Shown here piece by piece: positions 42,013 through 50,213 of a stretch of DNA of 56,611 nt. The notes under the pieces were generated by a model. It worked only from the letters and a program-made list of their open reading frames with translations. It made no database searches and was not told where the DNA came from. The first letter of the stretch is position 1. Each line of letters starts with the position of its first letter. Both the position numbers and the translations under genes were made by a program. Location of the stretch: the IMG/VR virus record IMGVR_UViG_3300035698_023821, positions 1 to 56,611 of that record. The stretch is one strand, 5' to 3'. Origin of the DNA: a virus.

Positions 42013-42039
42013 CTTTACTCTCCTTCCAGCATTCGGATT

Positions 42040-42219
42040 TTAGACATGGTTATTTCTCCCATCATATTCTGAGTGCAGTACAATTTCACCACTTACAAAA
42101 TGGCTGTATTTCTTTGCGTGTTTGGCAGCAAGAGCTTGAGCATTTTTATAATTATCAAATGCTTTATCGCAATCCCTACATTCAAATATAGCAGATGTTA
42201 GCCATGTAGCTTTTTTCAC
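42040..42219 (-). CDS. Small zinc-finger-like protein
   Basis: 59 aa from GTG 42219 with AAGGAGAGTAAA before it: IFECRDCDKAFDNYKNAQAL then AAKHAKKYSHFVSGE, a C-x2-C...H...H arrangement. Fits the gap between the adjacent genes. Unknown function. Confidence 0.45.
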   Translation of the reverse strand: MKKATWLTSAIFECRDCDKAFDNYKNAQALAAKHAKKYSHFVSGEIVLHSEYDGRNNHV

Positions 42220-42242
42220 TTTACTCTCCTTCCATGATTGTC

Positions 42243-42524
42243 TTATTCCTTCTCGTTTAGCTTTGCGAGTATGGATTGTATTCTGTGTTGCACTATATAT
42301 ATCAAACCGCTTGATAATATTTCGTCAATACCTTTCAACGCCTCAATCATCTCATCGACAACTGCTTCTTTATCGGTGTCTTTAATAATTACATCACATA
42401 ATTGCCACGGGGTTTTAATTTCTTCTCCGTTTGGTTTTAATATGTGGACAGTACCGCAAAGGAAATCAATTTTGCTCACATTGGCTATTTTATTTAATAT
42501 TTTATGTTTGGCTATTAGTCTCAT
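42243..42524 (-). CDS. Uncharacterised helical protein
   Basis: 93 aa: RLIAKHKILNKIANVSKID, a beta part (CGTVHILKPNGEEIKTPWQ), then two helices with EAVVDEMIEALKGIDEI. Start has GGAGAAGG upstream. Not recognised. Confidence 0.5.
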   Translation of the reverse strand: MRLIAKHKILNKIANVSKIDFLCGTVHILKPNGEEIKTPWQLCDVIIKDTDKEAVVDEMIEALKGIDEILSSGLIYIVQHRIQSILAKLNEKE

Positions 42525-42712
42525 TGTCTTATTCCTTCTCCTTTTGCAAAACTGTACAACTCATCCTTTCCTTGCTCATACCAGTACGTGCTACTACAAC
42601 CCAGACAGACGTGGATATTCTTCTTGCCTTTGCTTGCTCTGAATTTCGTCAGTATTACACGGTGACCGCAAGAGGGGCAGGAAGGCAGTTCAATTTCTGT
42701 TTTTGGTCTCAT
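42521..42712 (-). CDS. Zinc-ribbon protein
   Basis: 63 aa: ELPSCPSCGHRVILTKFRAS and IHVCLGCSSTYWYEQG supply two C-x2-C pairs. Typical small zinc ribbon found in phage early operons. Overlaps neighbours by 1-4 bases. Partner unknown. Confidence 0.6.
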   Translation of the reverse strand: MRPKTEIELPSCPSCGHRVILTKFRASKGKKNIHVCLGCSSTYWYEQGKDELYSFAKGEGIRQ

Positions 42713-43314
42713 TATCCTTGCTCCAATCTATAATCAAGTTTGAGCGCATTATCCGAACGGGGTTTCAATTGACCGCGGATTACGCGACCAAGGGCGGTGA
42801 AATCCTCAATCACATCCTTCATCTGGCGCGGAGAGTGCAATCCGTATGCGGGATGGTAGAGAGGAACAACTATAGATTCCATAAGCAGACCCTCCCAGTG
42901 GAAAGGAATACCGTGCACTTTCTCCATTGTTGTTTTGCCAAGAAACCATTGGGTAGACACTCTGCCTACTACGCCTATTATGGCGGAATCGGTATCAATC
43001 AGTTCCGGTTTAAGATAATTCTCCACACAATATTCAATCTCCTTAGCATACGGGTCTCTGTTTTTAGGCGGTTGACACTTTACCAGATTCGTTATGTAGA
43101 AGTGTTCTCTAATCACTCTGGTAAATTGCTTGAGATACATTGTGAGCTCCTGGCCGGACCTGCCTACAAAAGGGGCGCCGTATGCTTCCTCATCCCCTCC
43201 CGGTGCTTCTCCAATCAACGTACAGATAGAAGAAGAGGAACCAGTACCCCAAACTGGCTTGCTACCCTGCAGGGGGCAAGAAATTACATCACAGGTTCGA
43301 GGTTTCATAGTCAT
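42712..43314 (-). CDS. Uracil-DNA glycosylase (family 4-type)
   Basis: 200 aa. Motif 1 LIGEAPGGDEEAYGAPFVGR (uracil-binding, G-E-A-P-G-x-D-E-x-x-G), YITNLVKCQPPKNRDP and the later VVPLYHPAYGLHSPR are the family hallmarks. It excises uracil from DNA. A 4Fe-4S cluster would need additional cysteines; only some are seen (C8, C13), so cluster binding is unclear. Sits beside recombination genes. Confidence 0.85.
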   Translation of the reverse strand: MTMKPRTCDVISCPLQGSKPVWGTGSSSSICTLIGEAPGGDEEAYGAPFVGRSGQELTMYLKQFTRVIREHFYITNLVKCQPPKNRDPYAKEIEYCVENYLKPELIDTDSAIIGVVGRVSTQWFLGKTTMEKVHGIPFHWEGLLMESIVVPLYHPAYGLHSPRQMKDVIEDFTALGRVIRGQLKPRSDNALKLDYRLEQG

Positions 43315-43637
43315 TCTATCTCTCTAAGAGCAGAGTCCAGCTTCTCTGCAGTATTAATTAATGCCAATGCTTGTTTTACGATTGTTGCTATTCTTTCCGG
43401 ATAACATGCTTCTACCGACGATACATGAGTAGCTAACCATGCCGCTGCCCTGGCATGACACAGTGCTTTATTAACTACTCTGTCCGCTTGCGATTTATAA
43501 GTAGTATCGTGCTGTGCAACATCTACATGATTAGCAGCAATAGTATTAAAATACTCAGCTATGGATATTGCTCCCTTTGCCATTTCTAACGTAATGGTTT
43601 TCATTTCAGTTTCCCCATCATAGGTACAAGTATTCAT
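43311..43637 (-). CDS. Helical protein, unknown function
   Basis: 108 aa: ITLEMAKGAISIAEYFNTIA, SQADRVVNKALCHARAAAWL, then EACYPERIATIVKQALALIN. Predicted helical bundle. ATG 43637 overlaps the previous stop (ATGA). Not recognised. Confidence 0.55.
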   Translation of the reverse strand: MNTCTYDGETEMKTITLEMAKGAISIAEYFNTIAANHVDVAQHDTTYKSQADRVVNKALCHARAAAWLATHVSSVEACYPERIATIVKQALALINTAEKLDSALREIE

Positions 43638-43819
43638 ATTGCATCCCTTACAATATCCGCTTCTGATGGTGTGAGTTCTATGCAACCTACCCGGTTTGCA
43701 TCAGAGCTGAGTTTGTTCTCGCGACGTAACTTCATTGTAAAGCAATGAGTTTGGATATCGTACTCAGCGCTGATGATTTCTGCATCGATGCTCCTTGAAG
43801 TTTCCAATTTCAAATACAT
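43634..43819 (-). CDS. Small beta-type protein
   Basis: 61 aa: MYLKLETSRSIDAEIISAEY, then CFTMKLRRENKLSSDANR and SEADIVRDAI. Compact, mixed strand and helix. Unknown function. Stop overlaps the next start. Confidence 0.5.
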   Translation of the reverse strand: MYLKLETSRSIDAEIISAEYDIQTHCFTMKLRRENKLSSDANRVGCIELTPSEADIVRDAI

Positions 43820-43830
43820 TATAACCCTCC

Positions 43831-44064
43831 TTATTTCAGTTTTCCTAACTGCTTGTGGTAGAGTTTATGACAAGCACCACACAGGGTAACAATATCCGAT
43901 AACCGTTCCATATAGGGACAGCGCTCATAGGTTCTGTGATGAACCTGCAATGGATACTCCGAGCTGCAGATGGCGCAGGAATCACCGTCGAATTCACGCC
44001 GGAGACGGGAGATAGTGCGCCAGTGTTCGGTTTGCAAATACTGTTTGTACTCTGTTCTATCCAT
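43831..44064 (-). CDS. HNH-type endonuclease
   Basis: 77 aa: residues ~30-70 carry SCAICSSEYPLQVHHRTYER and VTLCGACHKLYHKQL, the C-x2-C / H-H / C-x2-C...H zinc-coordinated HNH core. Short free-standing HNH proteins nick or cut DNA. Next to ERCC4 and Sak4 genes; could assist recombination or be a mobile endonuclease. Confidence 0.78.
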   Translation of the reverse strand: MDRTEYKQYLQTEHWRTISRLRREFDGDSCAICSSEYPLQVHHRTYERCPYMERLSDIVTLCGACHKLYHKQLGKLK

Positions 44065-44066
44065 AC

Positions 44067-44795
44067 CTACTCACTCTCTCCTTTCAACTCTGCCATTATG
44101 GATTGTGAGAGTTTCTTCCCAATACCCTCTATGGATTGCCAATCAGATTCAGTCGCATGAACCATTTCCTCTATGGAATCAAATGCAGACTCGATTGCCC
44201 TGCTTCTTTTTTCCCATCCAATGCCGGAAAGTTGACTTGCGACTCTTCGCACGAGAGAGAAGTTGCCGAGGCTTGCGACCTGACCGGTATTCGGTTGCAG
44301 ATGGGAACGATGCCCCTCATACTCCTTGAACGTCCACCAACGGTAAAGAGTAGAGACAAAGGATGCTGTCTCTCTTGGGTTTGCTGTTTTATTCCAGTGA
44401 ATACCCGCTCCTATCGCTTCAGTATTCAACCAGAGCCAGATGTCCCGCATCATATAGCAGTTGGGGCCAAGACCGAGAGAGCGCCACTCCCCCGCTTCGT
44501 AGGTTACGAGAACTCCCTGGCTGTCTCCCTTGAAGAAACCTTCCACGATGAGATAGACCTCGTTGAAACCATTAAGGAGCCCGCGTAATTGATGACCGGA
44601 GAAGCGACCGGATTGGATACAGGCAAGGAGGTCGCGGATAGTTTTGCGCTCGATGCCGATTCTCCAGGCTACCCCTTCCGGTCCCTTACCCTCGAAAGCA
44701 AAATCCGCATACTCCAGTTTGCCAAGGGTAGCTGTGCCGGGAGGGAAGTAGGGAAGTAGTTCCTTGCTACCTGTTCGATTATCTATTACTATCAT
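44067..44795 (-). CDS. ERCC4-type structure-specific nuclease
   Basis: 242 aa. MIVIDNRTGSKELLPYFPPG opens the ERCC4 (XPF/Mus81) nuclease domain, with IGIERKTIRDLLACIQSGRF supplying the E-R-K-x catalytic motif near residue 50. The C-terminal ~60 residues have helix-hairpin-helix features (ASQLSGIGWEKRSRAI, SIEGIGKKLSQSIM). Expected to cut branched DNA in recombination. ATG overlaps the Sak4 stop (ATGA). Confidence 0.82.
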   Translation of the reverse strand: MIVIDNRTGSKELLPYFPPGTATLGKLEYADFAFEGKGPEGVAWRIGIERKTIRDLLACIQSGRFSGHQLRGLLNGFNEVYLIVEGFFKGDSQGVLVTYEAGEWRSLGLGPNCYMMRDIWLWLNTEAIGAGIHWNKTANPRETASFVSTLYRWWTFKEYEGHRSHLQPNTGQVASLGNFSLVRRVASQLSGIGWEKRSRAIESAFDSIEEMVHATESDWQSIEGIGKKLSQSIMAELKGESE

Positions 44796-45583
44796 TCTCC
44801 CTCCTCCCCTAACTTCGCCACAAATTCATCATAACCCCAATAGTTCGGGTCAGTATCAGGGAATACATCTACTGCGAGGCATGGGAAGTTGCAGAATGCG
44901 CCTTCATACTCGCGATTAACAAGAAAGGGGTTGAGACCACAATTTATTACCCGGGTTCTGAATGTTTTTTGAACCTTATCAAACTCTATCTCAAGGTTTG
45001 TCTGTACTTTGAAGCCTGTTCCCGACCAACCACCCATTTCATAAGTACCGTCCCATTCACCCATGTCCCTCTTCGCGCCTGTTTTTGTAGTGACAACCTT
45101 TTTCATATACTTTTTCTTTTTCTCAGTAATTACAACGAGATTCTTATCAGCGGACAAAAGTGCTTCATGCAGGTTGCGGAAATCCTTATTGAGTGCGCCA
45201 TACTGATCAGGTACGGAGGATTCACGACCCCACTGAGCAAGACGCCGCACTTCCCACAAGTCATTATCAGTATCTATTACCAAACTGCGGATTTTCTTGG
45301 AGGATACTGCTTCTGCAAAATCTTTCTGAAACTTATCCCAAATACCCTGCCACTCCTTCTGATTGCGAGCAAGGAGCTTATTGTACTTATAGTGATAGAT
45401 GCCGCGACCAACGAAACGATTGAGAACATGCTCGGCTCTGTTATTCAGGTCGAAGTATGCAATGTCCGGTGGTGCAGTCAGCGCCCAAGTGGATTTGCCC
45501 TCCTTCTCAAGGGCGCCAATACGAACAGTTAGTCGCCGTAATGTATTCTCTTTTATTAATTCAGCACCTTTTAATTCTGCCAT
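44792..45583 (-). CDS. Sak4-like ATPase
   Basis: 263 aa. Walker A IGALEKEGKSTWALTAP, Walker B IRSLVIDTDNDLWEV, and a RecA-like core with LVVITEKKKKYMKKV. It fits the Sak4 group of phage recombinases that assist annealing. ATG 45583 (RBS AAAGGATGG upstream) is chosen; the upstream frame would overlap the exonuclease neighbourhood. Flanked by exonuclease and ERCC4 genes. Confidence 0.78.
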   Translation of the reverse strand: MAELKGAELIKENTLRRLTVRIGALEKEGKSTWALTAPPDIAYFDLNNRAEHVLNRFVGRGIYHYKYNKLLARNQKEWQGIWDKFQKDFAEAVSSKKIRSLVIDTDNDLWEVRRLAQWGRESSVPDQYGALNKDFRNLHEALLSADKNLVVITEKKKKYMKKVVTTKTGAKRDMGEWDGTYEMGGWSGTGFKVQTNLEIEFDKVQKTFRTRVINCGLNPFLVNREYEGAFCNFPCLAVDVFPDTDPNYWGYDEFVAKLGEEGE

Positions 45584-45584
45584 A

Positions 45585-45677
45585 TTATAACCATCCTTTC
45601 CGTTTTGCAATCCACAATCCACATAGAATAGAAAGCAAATAAACCACAATCCAAACTCCTATCTGAACTATAATCAT
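45585..45677 (-). CDS. Single-span membrane microprotein
   Basis: 30 aa from ATG 45677, coupled to the exonuclease stop (TAATG): IIVQIGVWIVVYLLSILCGL then AKRKGWL. One transmembrane helix and a basic tail. Very short; supported by coupling and a tight fit before the Sak4 gene. Confidence 0.4.
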   Translation of the reverse strand: MIIVQIGVWIVVYLLSILCGLWIAKRKGWL

Positions 45678-46222
45678 TACGATAACCATCCCCTCATTTT
45701 AGCGTGATTTACAATAGCGAACCAATTCTCATCGATTTCGGTTTGAGAAAACTCCAACTTCCAGGGAGCATAGCAACCGGACGGATTCCACATGATTTCG
45801 GTATGATGAAAGATGCGGAAAATGCAGGAGGTAGCACCTGTCACTTTGCAGTATCCCTTTCCTTGCATCATCCAGGCAATATTCTCGTCAGGGGAACGCT
45901 TGGATGACGTCGCCGTACACTTGTTTTCCTCAACAACAACACTACCCTTATCATCCCAGGATATACCGTCCGGTGTGCAGAGTATACCATCGAGCTCTAT
46001 CTCGCCAATCTGATGAGCAACCTTCTCTGCGAAGGCACGGGAGAGGACAACCTCCCAGAGGTAGCCCTTCTCGTATTGCAGACGGGGGTCAGAATTACTA
46101 TCATACTCCTTGGCAAGGTTCAGAGTCAGCAGTATGTCCGAGATAATATCCGTGAGGTGCACTCCGGAGGTACGGGGAACAACCGTCCATGGAAACTCCT
46201 CATCCAGCTTGGTTATCTGCAT
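45677..46222 (-). CDS. PD-(D/E)XK exonuclease
   Basis: 181 aa. LQYEKGYLWEVVLSRAFAEK, then IGEIELDGILCTPDG and VVVEENKCTATSSKRS supply the D...E-x-K active site of RecB/YqaJ-type nucleases. Y-C-K-V and WFAIVNHAK follow. Probably resects DNA ends to make single strands for the Sak4-like protein. Part of the recombination operon. Confidence 0.75.
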   Translation of the reverse strand: MQITKLDEEFPWTVVPRTSGVHLTDIISDILLTLNLAKEYDSNSDPRLQYEKGYLWEVVLSRAFAEKVAHQIGEIELDGILCTPDGISWDDKGSVVVEENKCTATSSKRSPDENIAWMMQGKGYCKVTGATSCIFRIFHHTEIMWNPSGCYAPWKLEFSQTEIDENWFAIVNHAKMRGWLS

Positions 46223-46237
46223 TCTACTACCCTTCCC

Positions 46238-46480
46238 CTACTTTATCTTTTTTCTTTGCAGGTTGACCCAGGAGGTAAAGAGCTCCATTAGCTTCTCCCT
46301 ACCCTTCTCGCGAGTATGGAAGTATGCGTTGATGAATGCTCTTTTGACCTGAGCACTTACCTTTTTCTTGTCCATTTGCACTATTATTTCATCAAATATT
46401 AACTCGACGTCCGACTCCACTTCCTCGGACATTATCACACGCACGTAGTTTAGACGTGGCTCCTGCTTTCCTTCCGACAT
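46238..46480 (-). CDS. Small helical protein
   Basis: 80 aa: EPRLNYVRVIMSEEVESDVE, then FDEIIVQMDKKKVSAQVKRA and a Lys-rich end. ATG 46480 has GGGAGAGAGCA before it; the upstream in-frame codons are not needed. Unknown function. Confidence 0.5.
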   Translation of the reverse strand: MSEGKQEPRLNYVRVIMSEEVESDVELIFDEIIVQMDKKKVSAQVKRAFINAYFHTREKGREKLMELFTSWVNLQRKKIK

Positions 46481-46549
46481 TGCTCTCTCCCTGTGGTTTG
46501 AGTAGGGGGCAGGCAAAACCCAGTGAGCAGAACCCACCCCCCAAACTTA

Positions 46550-47290
46550 CTACTCGGACGTTATTGACAAGACGTTCGCCTCGAACACCCAGCCGTTTTG
46601 TGTTTTGAGAAAACCATCATCGGTTTCCTTCAGCCGATTGATGACCTTTGTTTTCTGCGCCTGCTCAAGAGCGAGGAGGGAATCGTTGACGATGACCTTG
46701 CCCATGAGGGATTTCCGCGGCAGCTCTTTACCGGCTGTTTTCAGAACGGATAGCAATACGGCAGTTGCAATTTCGTCGATTTCCGAATCCGCTTCCTGCT
46801 TCTTACCACCTGCTCCCTTTCCCTTACCTGGCAGGGTTGTAACTTTGTCAAAGACAAGAGCTGTTACGTCCTTGCTGATGTTGCCGCCCGCTTTGAGGAG
46901 AATGGTTGTTGATAGGTGACCGGCAACTCCGACGAGGCAGCCGTAATCTTCCGGATCGAGCGACTTCTTCGGAAAGCCTGCTTTGAGGAGTGAATCCAGG
47001 AAGGCACCAATCTTGGTTTTGATGTGGAATTTCTCTTTGCTGCCAGCGAGGAGGAAACACTTGCCGTCCTCTGAGGGAACAAAATCGTCCATTGAGCCCG
47101 CTGTGAGATACTCCTCACTCTCATCGCCTTCCGCCGTTTGAATTGTCAGATGCAGTGCGGGAACTTCCGGTTCGCCTGGACGATAGCCGTTGTAATCCCA
47201 GCTAAGGCATTCCGCGCCGGTGATGACAGCCTCACCTTCCGAAAATACCGTTCCTGTACCAAATTCTGTCATACTTGGGTGTTTTGGCAT
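46550..47290 (-). CDS. Possible ssDNA-binding / recombination accessory protein
   Basis: 246 aa. The N-terminal ~150 residues look like a beta-rich OB-type fold (LSWDYNGYRPGEPEVPALHL, TKIGAFLDSLLKAGFP). A linker rich in Gly/Lys (GKGKGAGGKK) follows, then a winged-helix-like C-terminus (AVLLSVLKTAGKELPRKSL, GFLKTQNGWVFE). Position before the exonuclease and Sak4 genes fits an SSB-type partner. No definitive motif. Confidence 0.5.
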   Translation of the reverse strand: MPKHPSMTEFGTGTVFSEGEAVITGAECLSWDYNGYRPGEPEVPALHLTIQTAEGDESEEYLTAGSMDDFVPSEDGKCFLLAGSKEKFHIKTKIGAFLDSLLKAGFPKKSLDPEDYGCLVGVAGHLSTTILLKAGGNISKDVTALVFDKVTTLPGKGKGAGGKKQEADSEIDEIATAVLLSVLKTAGKELPRKSLMGKVIVNDSLLALEQAQKTKVINRLKETDDGFLKTQNGWVFEANVLSITSE

Positions 47291-47326
47291 TTCTGCCTCC
47301 TTCTTGTTGTGGGGAGTATTCCCCGG

Positions 47327-47746
47327 TTATTGTAACTTGCGAGTAGCTTCGAGAATTGGTAAATTTGCCTCTGTTGGAATATATATGGTTTCAGAGTTGC
47401 CATCGTGAAGTCCCTGAATCCAAAGATACCGCAAATAGCTTTCATTACTTTTTAAACTTTCGCCAATAATGACATTAGCCTTTGCTACGCCTTTTGCCCG
47501 CTCAACTTCAGCCATAGCAAGATTTTTTGCAGATTCAAACTTGGCTTTTGATTCTTCAACAGCTATTTGTCTATTCCATTCAGCTTCACGAAGTTGCGCT
47601 TTGCCTGCAAGTTCTTTCTGCCAGACGTTGTATTGAGGACAACCCCACATACCAACAGCAAGCAGAATAAATAGCAATAACAGAACTACCGCTGAAATAA
47701 TAACCCCTAATCTGCGCTCAGCTACCCCACGTTCTTCATAATCCAT
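47327..47746 (-). CDS. Membrane-anchored coiled-coil (prohibitin/SPFH-like stub)
   Basis: 139 aa. Transmembrane helix at residues ~14-35 (VIISAVVLLLLFILLAVGMW), then a long charged helix (KAQLREAEWNRQIAVEESKA; KAKFESAKNLAMAEVERAKG) and a C-terminal YLRYLWIQGL, IYIPTEANLPIL. It resembles the coiled-coil end of SPFH/HflK-like proteins but lacks the SPFH core. May act at the membrane; function uncertain. Confidence 0.6.
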   Translation of the reverse strand: MDYEERGVAERRLGVIISAVVLLLLFILLAVGMWGCPQYNVWQKELAGKAQLREAEWNRQIAVEESKAKFESAKNLAMAEVERAKGVAKANVIIGESLKSNESYLRYLWIQGLHDGNSETIYIPTEANLPILEATRKLQ

Positions 47747-48118
47747 AATATTACCTCCTTCTTGTTGTGGAATCTGGATTGATTCCGGTTAGTGTTTTCT
47801 ACTACTTCTTGTCAAAAACTACCCCCATACACTGACTCTCTGACTCTTAGGGGTTAAATGCCCTATTCATGGGGATCAAAGAGTAAGGTGAAGAGTAAGG
47901 TATAAACGCCATACTGACTCTTGTCCATAGAGTAAGGGTAATAGTAAGAGTAAGAGAGTAAGCTAAAGAGTAAGGTAAGAGTAAGGAGTTAATGTATTGT
48001 ATTATATAGTATATAAGTATTAGAGTAAGAGAGTCACTGTGGTGTGAGTGAATGCTGTTAGCTAAAAAGTGGGCTAAGTCAACATACCTCCCCCTACTTA
48101 GGTTAGTTTTTTCATTAA
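47747..48118. other. Non-coding gap with GAGTAAG repeats, candidate origin region
   Basis: 372 bases without a convincing gene. It holds at least eight GAGTAAG/AGTAAG copies on the plus strand between 47881 and 48033, plus AT-rich stretches (48000-48020). A minus-strand frame of 91 codons exists, but it is low-complexity (repeated TLTL) and has no good ribosome site. It lies between the replication genes and the recombination block. Confidence 0.6.
47881..48033 (+). repeat. Iteron-like cluster (GAGTAAG)
   Basis: Copies start near 47881, 47893, 47930, 47943 (AGTAAG only), 47948, 47956, 47968, 47979 and 48022. Spacing is irregular, between 5 and 43 bases. Repeats of one 7-mer in a short AT-rich gap beside a RepA-like ATPase gene are characteristic of origins, but no in-window binding protein is proved. 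Confidence 0.55.
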
Positions 48119-48871
48119 TCAATTAAGTACCACCCTTCTGCCAAGAGCTACGCCACTCGGTTTCCGCCTATCGGATTTGCGATTGTCAGCTTTACGCCTA
48201 TCACTTCTACCTCGCCTACCATAACTTCCACTTTCTCGCCTTTCAGGTGGTTTGTAATCAGCTGGAGCTGGCGAGAGAGCTGGTGAGTTTGCATAGGTAA
48301 CACAAATACCGGTTCGGGGATGGGATAGTCTCCAGTCATAGGCACCGGCGATTTTAAGCCTCACAATCCCATTATCTGATTTGTCAAGCCGTTCTGAGTA
48401 ATCATGCCCAAAACCATCTGTCCCATCCCACTTCGCATAGTCGCCATCGTGCCAGACGTGTGGTTGGGTTGTCTTCTCAATATCGCGTACAATGTCCCCA
48501 AATTTTCTGAGGGCGCACTTTGCTCTCCAATCGGAATAACCAAGACCTCGAACTTCCCGGAGTCTTCCGACAAGCCGGACATAGGCGTTTTGGAAGTCGG
48601 GGAAGTTGCCTGCCATCATCGCCTTATTCCCATCCCGCCATTCAGGGCAACAGGAACAGGAACGTTCCCCCTCACATGGTTCATGGATAGGGCAATAATC
48701 CTTCAGGTCGTTCCCTCCCCCTCTAAACAATCGACACAAGGCACAGGCATCATCCATATTCGTGAACCCCTGATACGTTTCCTTTGTCCTATACCTGCCA
48801 TCCATGCAGTGAGCAATAGACTTATCCACTGCCTCGTTCCACTGCTCTTCGGTAATCTCTGTCCATTCCAT
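48119..48871 (-). CDS. Cysteine-rich protein with basic tail
   Basis: 250 aa. A cysteine cluster at residues ~43-75 (ACALCRLF, CPIHEPCEGERSCSCCPEW) suggests zinc or Fe-S binding. A central helical region includes YVRLVGRLREVRGLG and WRAKCALRKFGDIVRDIE. The C-terminal ~40 residues are very basic (RRGRSDRRKADNRKSDRRKP) and likely bind nucleic acid. It lies directly beside the iteron-like gap, so it is a candidate origin-associated protein. Shares its Cys layout with the next gene. Confidence 0.55.
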   Translation of the reverse strand: MEWTEITEEQWNEAVDKSIAHCMDGRYRTKETYQGFTNMDDACALCRLFRGGGNDLKDYCPIHEPCEGERSCSCCPEWRDGNKAMMAGNFPDFQNAYVRLVGRLREVRGLGYSDWRAKCALRKFGDIVRDIEKTTQPHVWHDGDYAKWDGTDGFGHDYSERLDKSDNGIVRLKIAGAYDWRLSHPRTGICVTYANSPALSPAPADYKPPERRESGSYGRRGRSDRRKADNRKSDRRKPSGVALGRRVVLN

Positions 48872-48872
48872 T

Positions 48873-49169
48873 TCAAGCTCCCTCCGCTATTTTCTTTAAC
48901 TGCTTGACAAGTGCGAGGGCTGCTTCGTGGGCTCTGGGGAAATCATTATCACACTTTGCGCCGGACCATGCCACAAATTCCTTACAACAATTTGTACCCT
49001 CGTCATATAATACACAACTATTACAACCATTATCATTAAACTCACATAATGCACACTCTGTAATATCGTAGATTGTTCTCATTCTACTTATAGACTTTGC
49101 CCTACTAATCGGCAGCCATCGCTTATCGAGAGATGCCTGAGCCGCTTCTTGGAAGTTTCGTGGTCTCAC
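48873..49169 (-). CDS. Cysteine-rich small protein, likely paralogue of the 250 aa protein
   Basis: 98 aa from GTG 49169 (GGAGCTTGAATT before it): DITECALCEFNDNGCNSCVL then GTNCCKEFVAWSG and DFPRAHEAALALVKQL. The order C-x2-C, C-x2-C, C-C-x-E-F, D-F-P, A-x-x-L-V follows that of residues 43-105 of the next gene. Probably metal binding. Function unknown. Confidence 0.55.
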   Translation of the reverse strand: MRPRNFQEAAQASLDKRWLPISRAKSISRMRTIYDITECALCEFNDNGCNSCVLYDEGTNCCKEFVAWSGAKCDNDFPRAHEAALALVKQLKKIAEGA

Positions 49170-49235
49170 AATTCAAGCTCCTTCCGTTTCATCATTGTAT
49201 GTATCACCACTCTGTATAACATCCTGACCCTTACT

Positions 49236-50213
49236 TCATTCCCTAATCCTCTTCGTATAATGCCCGTAGCTCTCTTTCAATATCATACCCTTGTCCAGAA
49301 GGTTAGCAAGGAGCATTTTCACAGAGCCGGAAGACTTGCCCAATCTGCTTGCGATTTGAGAAGGGGTCATAGTGCCCTCACAGGAGTTAATAAGATTCAA
49401 TACCCTTTGTTGCTCCCGCGTTTCCGCACTCATAAGGTCACCCACACTACCCAGCATCTCCCATCTACTGGTTCCTACGTCGAATCCGAGACGATAGGAG
49501 TCCTCCTCCACGTCCCTCCCGGTAACATGCAGGGTAGTTCCTGTCTCTCCCTTATTCCTACACAGGTAGAGGAGAGTATCCACTGAACCGGATATGCCGT
49601 GAGAGCCGGATACCATATCTACCCAGTCGTTTGATTGAGCCTTACGAGTATGATGTATGAGAATGATGCTTGTTTGAAACTGAGAGCAGATTTTGGAAAA
49701 CTTATCCATTTCCTGCCCATCTATGGAGTAGGAGTGTGCGTTTGAAATATTCCGCTCACTCTGTACCTTGCGCATAATATCTACTATTATCAGATCGAAG
49801 TGCTCGAGCGTGAGGCGATGTCTGAGTTGGCCGAGGCCGCCTGATCCGAAACGAGGCCAGGAGGTAGCAATAGTGAGATCAGCAGGAAAGGGGCTATCCT
49901 CGCCCAGTATCTTAATTGAACGCTCCTTGATACGCCTCTTGCTGCTTTCCAGGTCGAGATAGAGAACTTTTAGCGGGAGTTTGGGAGAAGGATAGAATTC
50001 AAGAACTGTTTCGGATTGCAGACAGGAAAGTACTATGTTGAGAACAAATAGAGACTTGCCAGCCTTCGGACTGCCAATAATCATAGTTACTCCCTCGAGG
50101 GGGATAATGCCGGGAACCAGCCATTTGAGCTTGCCGTAGTCCTCGCTGCAAATTTCCCTCAGTGAGAGAGCACCATCATTCTCAAACTCACTAACCTTCG
50201 CCGTTTGCTTCAT
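49236..50213 (-). CDS. RepA-like/AAA_25 replicative ATPase with winged helix
   Basis: 325 aa. RecA-fold ATPase: VTMIIGSPKAGKSLFVLNIV (Walker A), HFDLIIVDIMRKV (Walker B), TSIILIHHTRKAQSNDW (H-motif as in RepA-type hexameric helicases). The C-terminal ~70 residues form a winged helix (TMTPSQIASRLGKSSGSVKM). Likely loads or acts as replication helicase. Its stop leads to the Cys-rich genes and the iteron-like gap. Confidence 0.78.
   Translation of the reverse strand: MKQTAKVSEFENDGALSLREICSEDYGKLKWLVPGIIPLEGVTMIIGSPKAGKSLFVLNIVLSCLQSETVLEFYPSPKLPLKVLYLDLESSKRRIKERSIKILGEDSPFPADLTIATSWPRFGSGGLGQLRHRLTLEHFDLIIVDIMRKVQSERNISNAHSYSIDGQEMDKFSKICSQFQTSIILIHHTRKAQSNDWVDMVSGSHGISGSVDTLLYLCRNKGETGTTLHVTGRDVEEDSYRLGFDVGTSRWEMLGSVGDLMSAETREQQRVLNLINSCEGTMTPSQIASRLGKSSGSVKMLLANLLDKGMILKESYGHYTKRIRE

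Noticed and set aside
47847-48122. 91-codon minus-strand frame across the GAGTAAG repeats
   Set aside because: Low-complexity product made by the repeats, no ribosome site; better read as non-coding.
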